This document shows, one piece after another, positions 60,180 through 64,000 of a stretch of 64,000 nt of DNA. The position numbers and the translations under genes are program-made. The notes beneath the pieces were generated by a model. That model was not told the DNA's origin, searched no databases, and was given only the letters and a program-made list of their open reading frames with translations. Source of the DNA: Aldehydirespirator sp965204875 (GTDB taxonomy: Bacteria > Actinomycetota > Acidimicrobiia > Acidimicrobiales > Aldehydirespiratoraceae). Numbering within the stretch: position 1 is the first letter of the stretch; each line of letters begins with the position of its first letter. The stretch covers positions 2,666,001 to 2,730,000 of the forward strand of contig OZ242020.1 in the NCBI GenBank assembly GCA_965204875.1, given 5' to 3'.

Positions 60180-62201
60180 TCAGGCTGCGAGCTGGGCGAT
60201 GAGCTCGGTCGGGGTGGCTGCCGGGCTCCGGCAGGCGAAGTTCCGGCACACGTAGGCGAGACCGCTGCTGCGGCCCTGCCACAGCGGGGAGTCGTAGGGC
60301 TCGCCCCAGGCCAGCACCGCGTTCGGGAGGTAGCGGGTCTGCACCGCTGCCACCAGGTCGGCACGGTCGCCGACGACGGCTATCTCGTCGAGCCCCCCAG
60401 CGGCCATATCCAGGGCCTCCAGCGCCCGCCCGAAGGCGGTGGGGTGCTGCGCCGCCGCACCGCCGAGCATCCCGACGATGTGCTGGGCCGGCTCGCCGTA
60501 GCGGGCCTCGCCGGTGAGCGCGGCCAGCCGGAGCAGGCCGCAAGCCGCGGCCGACTGCGCGGAGGGGGTGGCGTTGTCCATGAAGTCCTTGGGCCGGGTC
60601 ACGAGCGTCTCGGCGTCGTCGCCGGTGGTGAACACCCCGCCCGCCTCGTCGTCCCAGAACAGCTCCAGCAGGCCGTCGGCCGCGGCGGCCGCCTCGCCGA
60701 TCCAGCGGGACCGTCCGGAGAGCTCGCCCAGGCGCGTGAAGGCATCGATGAGCGCCGCGTAGTCGTGTGCGTAGGCGAGATGGCGGGCCTCGGCCGGACG
60801 GTGCGCGTCACCGGCCTGCCAGGAGCGCAACCACCGCCCGTCGGAGCGTCTCAGGCTCGACAGCAGGAACTCGCCGCCGGCGAGCGCGGCGTCGCGCCAT
60901 TGCGGGTTGCCGGTCGCGGCGGCGGCCTCGGCCAGCGCGGCGACCATCAGCCCGTTCCACTCGGTGAGCACCTTGTCGTCGAGGCCGGGGCGAACCCGCG
61001 TGTTGCGGCACTCCAGCAGCGCTCGGCGTGCCGCCTCCACCGGGGCCGGACGGATCAGGTCGCCCCGCACGGGACGGTTCAAGATGTTGGCGCCCTCGAA
61101 GTTGCCGGCGGAGGTGACGCCCCACCACTCCACGGCCTCGTCGGCTGCGGCGTCACCGGCGGCGGCGCGCACCACGGCGCGCAGCTCCGGCTCGGACCAG
61201 ACGTAGAACTTGCCCTCGACGCCCTCCGAGTCGGCGTCCTCGGCGGAGTAGAAGCCGCCGGAGGGGTGGCGCAGGTCTCGCAGCACGTAGCCGACGGTCT
61301 CCTCGAGCACCTGGCGGTAGGCGGCGGAGCCGGTGATCATCCAGGCGTGCAGGTAGGCCCTGGTGAGCAGGGCGTTGTCGTAGAGCATCTTCTCGAAGTG
61401 GGGAACCAGCCAGCGGCGGTCCACGGAGTAGCGGGCGAAGCCGCCGCCGAGATGGTCGTAGATGCCGCCTGAGGCCATGGCGTCGAGGCTGGTGCGCACG
61501 GCGCTCAGCAGCTCGCCGGAGCGGTTGCGGTGCCCGATCCGCAGCGCCGAGACGAGCGTCACGGCGGCGGGGAACTTGGGCGCGGCGCCGAAGCCGCCCC
61601 ACTCGGGGTCGAACGCGGCCGCGATGGCGTCGCCAGCGGCGTCCAGCGCCTGTGAGCCGGCGCCGGACGCTCCTGCCTGCGCGCCGAGCGACTCGGCTGC
61701 TTGCGAGGTGCGGTTGATCAGCGCGGTGAGCTGGTCGGCCTGGGTGTGAACGTCGGCGCGGCGGTTCGACCAGGCGTCGTCGATGGCGGCCATTACCTGG
61801 CGGAACGAGGGCGTTCCGTGCCGGGGCCGGTCGGGGTAGTAGGTGCCGCCGAAGAAGGGGCGACCGTCGGGCGTCAGGAACACGGTCATGGGCCAGCCGC
61901 CGCGGCCGGTCATCGCCTGCACCGAGTCCATGTAGATCGCGTCCACGTCGGGGCGCTCCTCGCGGTCGACCTTGACGTTGACGAACAGCCGGTTCATGAC
62001 CGCGGCGGTGTCTGCGTCCTCGAAGGACTCGTGCGCCATTACATGGCACCAGTGGCAACTCGAGTAACCCACCGACAGCAGCACGGGGCGATCCCGCTCG
62101 GCGGCGGCAGCGAACGCCTCGGCACCCCACGGGTACCAGTCCACGGGATTGTCGCGGTGCTGGCGCAGGTAGGGGCTGGTCTCGCTGCCAAGCCGGTTCA
62201 C
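60180..62201 (-). CDS. thioredoxin-domain protein (DUF255/YyaL-type)
   Basis: This 673-residue protein starts at GTG 62201. The N-terminal thioredoxin-like domain has PYLRQHRDNPVDWYPW, CHWCHVMAHESFED with a CxxC active site and KVDREERPDVD. The rest is an (alpha/alpha)6-like barrel with DHLGGGFARYSVD, PHFEKMLYDNALL and SAEDADSEG. The family (spermatogenesis-associated protein 20 or YyaL) is conserved and of unknown exact function. It is divergent from menA by 157 bp. Confidence 0.9.
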   Translation of the reverse strand: MNRLGSETSPYLRQHRDNPVDWYPWGAEAFAAAAERDRPVLLSVGYSSCHWCHVMAHESFEDADTAAVMNRLFVNVKVDREERPDVDAIYMDSVQAMTGRGGWPMTVFLTPDGRPFFGGTYYPDRPRHGTPSFRQVMAAIDDAWSNRRADVHTQADQLTALINRTSQAAESLGAQAGASGAGSQALDAAGDAIAAAFDPEWGGFGAAPKFPAAVTLVSALRIGHRNRSGELLSAVRTSLDAMASGGIYDHLGGGFARYSVDRRWLVPHFEKMLYDNALLTRAYLHAWMITGSAAYRQVLEETVGYVLRDLRHPSGGFYSAEDADSEGVEGKFYVWSEPELRAVVRAAAGDAAADEAVEWWGVTSAGNFEGANILNRPVRGDLIRPAPVEAARRALLECRNTRVRPGLDDKVLTEWNGLMVAALAEAAAATGNPQWRDAALAGGEFLLSSLRRSDGRWLRSWQAGDAHRPAEARHLAYAHDYAALIDAFTRLGELSGRSRWIGEAAAAADGLLELFWDDEAGGVFTTGDDAETLVTRPKDFMDNATPSAQSAAACGLLRLAALTGEARYGEPAQHIVGMLGGAAAQHPTAFGRALEALDMAAGGLDEIAVVGDRADLVAAVQTRYLPNAVLAWGEPYDSPLWQGRSSGLAYVCRNFACRSPAATPTELIAQLAA

Positions 62202-62358
62202 ACCGGCGAGCCTAGGGCGCGTCAACGCCACGACCGGTAGCAGCGGGGGTGGCGGCAATGAGGAACGGGCGGCGACGGCTCGAGGGCAGACTTGGGGCTG
62301 TGAAGGCTGGAACATCCTGCAAGCGCGATGCCGCCGCGGTCGAGCGCGCAGCGAGCAC

Positions 62359-63294
62359 ATGACCACTCCCGGACCGGCATCCGGCGACCCCGCAGACGGC
62401 AGCGGGAACGGCTCGGAAGCGAGCCTGCGGATCTGGATCCGGGGTGCGCGGCCCCGCACGCTCAGCGCCGGGCTCGTGCCTGTGGCGGTCGGCGCGGCGG
62501 TGGCTGTGGGGCAGGGCGGCGATGTGGCGTGGTGGCGGGCCGCTGCGGCCCTGGTTGTGGCGCTGGCGCTGCAAGTGGGTGTCAACTACGCGAACGACTA
62601 CTCAGACGGCGTGCGCGGCACCGACGACGCTGAGCGCGTCGGCCCGCTGCGGCTGGTCGGCTCGGGGCTGGCGCGGCCGGCTCACGTGCGGCTGGCCGCC
62701 ATCGGGGCGTTCGCGGCCGCCGGGATCGCGGGCACCACGCTCGCGGCCGTCGCCGGATGGGAGCTGCTGGTCGCCGGCGCCGCCTGCCTGCTGGCCGGAT
62801 GGGGGTACACAGGCGGGCCCAGGCCCTACGGCTATCTGGGGCTGGGCGAGGTGTTCGTGTTCGTGTTCTTCGGGCTGGTGGCCACCGCGGGCACGACCTA
62901 CGTTCTGCTGGAGCGCGTCGAGCCGTTCGCGGTGCTCTGCGGTGTGCCGGTGGGCCTGTGGGCCGTCGCCCTGCTGGTGGCGAACAACCTGCGCGACATT
63001 CGCAGCGACGCCGCGGCCGGCAAGCGCACGCTGGCGGTGCGCCTCGGCGACCGGCGCAGCAGGCACGCCTACCTGGCCGTGCTGGAGGCCTCCTACGCGG
63101 TCGCCCTGCTGGCGTCGCTGGGCGGTCGTGCCGCCGCGGCCGCCGTGCTCGGCGCGCCCTTTGCCGTGCGTGCGGTGCGCCGCGTGCTCAAGGGAGCATC
63201 GGGGCCCGACCTGATAGGTGTGCTGGCAGCCACGGCCCTGGCCCAGCTGGTGTCAGGATTGGCCATGGCCGCAGGCATAGCCCTCACCGGCTGA
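62359..63294 (+). CDS. menA: 1,4-dihydroxy-2-naphthoate polyprenyltransferase
   Basis: MenA attaches the polyprenyl chain in menaquinone synthesis, in the membrane. Its 311 residues have about eight helices. GARPRTLSAGLVPV, the Mg-prenyl motif NYANDYSDGVRGTD, and the second site NNLRDIRSDAAAGKRTLAVRLG are intact. No other men gene lies in the window. Confidence 0.94.
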   Translation: MTTPGPASGDPADGSGNGSEASLRIWIRGARPRTLSAGLVPVAVGAAVAVGQGGDVAWWRAAAALVVALALQVGVNYANDYSDGVRGTDDAERVGPLRLVGSGLARPAHVRLAAIGAFAAAGIAGTTLAAVAGWELLVAGAACLLAGWGYTGGPRPYGYLGLGEVFVFVFFGLVATAGTTYVLLERVEPFAVLCGVPVGLWAVALLVANNLRDIRSDAAAGKRTLAVRLGDRRSRHAYLAVLEASYAVALLASLGGRAAAAAVLGAPFAVRAVRRVLKGASGPDLIGVLAATALAQLVSGLAMAAGIALTG

Positions 63295-63370
63295 CCCGGC
63301 CGATCTTGTGCTCCTGCGGCCGGGGCAGTAAAGGCCATCGGGCACGAGACCGCGCTCCCTCTAGTTTTGT

Positions 63371-64000
63371 TCACAGCACCTCGGCGTGGTCTTCGATGAT
63401 GCTGAGAGCGTTTTCGAAGGAGAGCAGCGCGTCGTCGTCGAACACCATCTCCAAGACGCTGGAGTAAGCGGAGCGCAATGCCTCACAGGCGGGATGGCCT
63501 GGCGTGAACGCCGGCGACGACGCGAACCCGAGCCTCGGGCGTTCGGCATCGCTGTGGCGGGTGGCGACCGGCTGAGCGGCCAGCACCTCGGCGTGAAGCT
63601 CTGCCACTAAGTCTCTGTTGATCAGCGGAGCGATCTGATCGCAGCGCAGCAGGAAGGGAATGTCGTAGATGTCCCTCGCGCGGCGCATAGTATTGGCTGG
63701 CCGGTCTGAGACACTGCGAGTATGGAGCGCGCTCAGCTTCTCGACCAGGGTGACCATCGGATGCACAGCGAGCACGCTGAATCCCGCCAAGAACGGGTGT
63801 TGCTCCAGCAGGGGTGGGTCCGCCACCGATCCGGCTATGGACTGGACCGGCCGGAGCGCGATCCAGTTCTGGTCCAGCACTCGGGTCACCAGATCTATCA
63901 CAACGGCCGGCGGCTCTGAGGCCTGCGTATAGCGGCTCGGGTAGACGCACTGGAACTTCGCGAGGTCGCCCACGCGAGGTTCCTCGATTGGCAGTCCTAG
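63371..64000 (-). CDS. AbiEii-like nucleotidyltransferase, 5' end outside window
   Basis: The frame stays open to the window edge, so the gene's N-terminal part is missing. The visible 209 residues have VHPMVTLVEKLSALHTRS and RRARDIYDIPFLL, the C-terminal helical signature of AbiEii/AbiGii-type toxins (type IV toxin-antitoxin or phage abortive systems). The nucleotidyltransferase core (GSxxxD) would be upstream, off the window. GC content is lower than in neighbouring core genes. Whether it has an AbiEi antitoxin partner cannot be seen. Confidence 0.7.
   Translation of the reverse strand, partial: LGLPIEEPRVGDLAKFQCVYPSRYTQASEPPAVVIDLVTRVLDQNWIALRPVQSIAGSVADPPLLEQHPFLAGFSVLAVHPMVTLVEKLSALHTRSVSDRPANTMRRARDIYDIPFLLRCDQIAPLINRDLVAELHAEVLAAQPVATRHSDAERPRLGFASSPAFTPGHPACEALRSAYSSVLEMVFDDDALLSFENALSIIEDHAEVL

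Overview
The window looks like a chromosomal segment of a high-GC Actinomycetota, probably an Acidimicrobiia-like lineage. The evidence is an actinobacterial-style division cluster (no ftsA; sepF and divIVA present), an MtrA-MtrB-lipoprotein operon, a Bpa-type proteasome activator, DUF3040, a MoxR/DUF58/transglutaminase operon, and a secreted SLH+CAP protein. The class-level assignment is inference; the phylum is well supported.

Layout. (1) 1-7100 is an accessory region: a HAD-type nucleotidase-like gene, a complete IS30-family element (829-1890) with inverted ends, and a compact four-gene operon (about 2126-7074) encoding a PAPS-reductase-like PP-loop protein, a GHKL (Hsp90-like) ATPase and two proteins I do not recognise. 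Base composition is visibly less GC-rich here than in the core genes. This operon is the best candidate for an undescribed, possibly anti-phage, system. Its first gene carries a 14-G tract that throws its last codons out of frame. (2) 7271-16624 is housekeeping: an oxidoreductase, a zinc-ribbon coiled-coil protein, RNase P RNA (minus strand), trpD, queG, a GT4 glycosyltransferase, and a START-like/ROK kinase/phosphofructokinase operon. (3) 16799-27387 is mostly minus strand: an SLH+CAP secreted protein, the mtrAB operon with a short GerMN lipoprotein, and the MoxR-DUF58-transglutaminase operon. (4) 27411-29326 holds three small genes (conserved hypothetical, HNH nuclease, lipoate-ligase-like). 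(5) 29497-50448 is the division and cell-wall cluster: MraZ-type operator and promoter, mraZ, rsmH, ftsL-like, ftsI, murE, mraY, murD, ftsW, murG, murC, murB, ftsQ, ftsZ, yggS, sepF, yggT, divIVA, a dksA-like gene, lspA and rluD. murF is missing from its usual place between murE and mraY. (6) 50713-64000 holds an Rrf2 regulator, a frameshifted phosphodiesterase, bpa, dnaE, an unknown gene, a nitroreductase, a zinc-ribbon OB-fold/thiolase pair, a DUF255 thioredoxin-like protein, menA, and the cut-off C-terminal part of an AbiEii-like nucleotidyltransferase.

Two genes (2126-3413 and 51172-52280) are each off by one base at a G homopolymer, so some frameshifts may be assembly errors. A recurring oddity is short direct duplications in intergenic or gene-end DNA (near 9191, 22090, 29357, 43503, 46383, 49419, 50483, 52923 and 58790), plus in-frame minisatellites in murE and divIVA. 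I saw no tRNA, rRNA or CRISPR array. No database search was run; family names rest on motifs recognised by eye.
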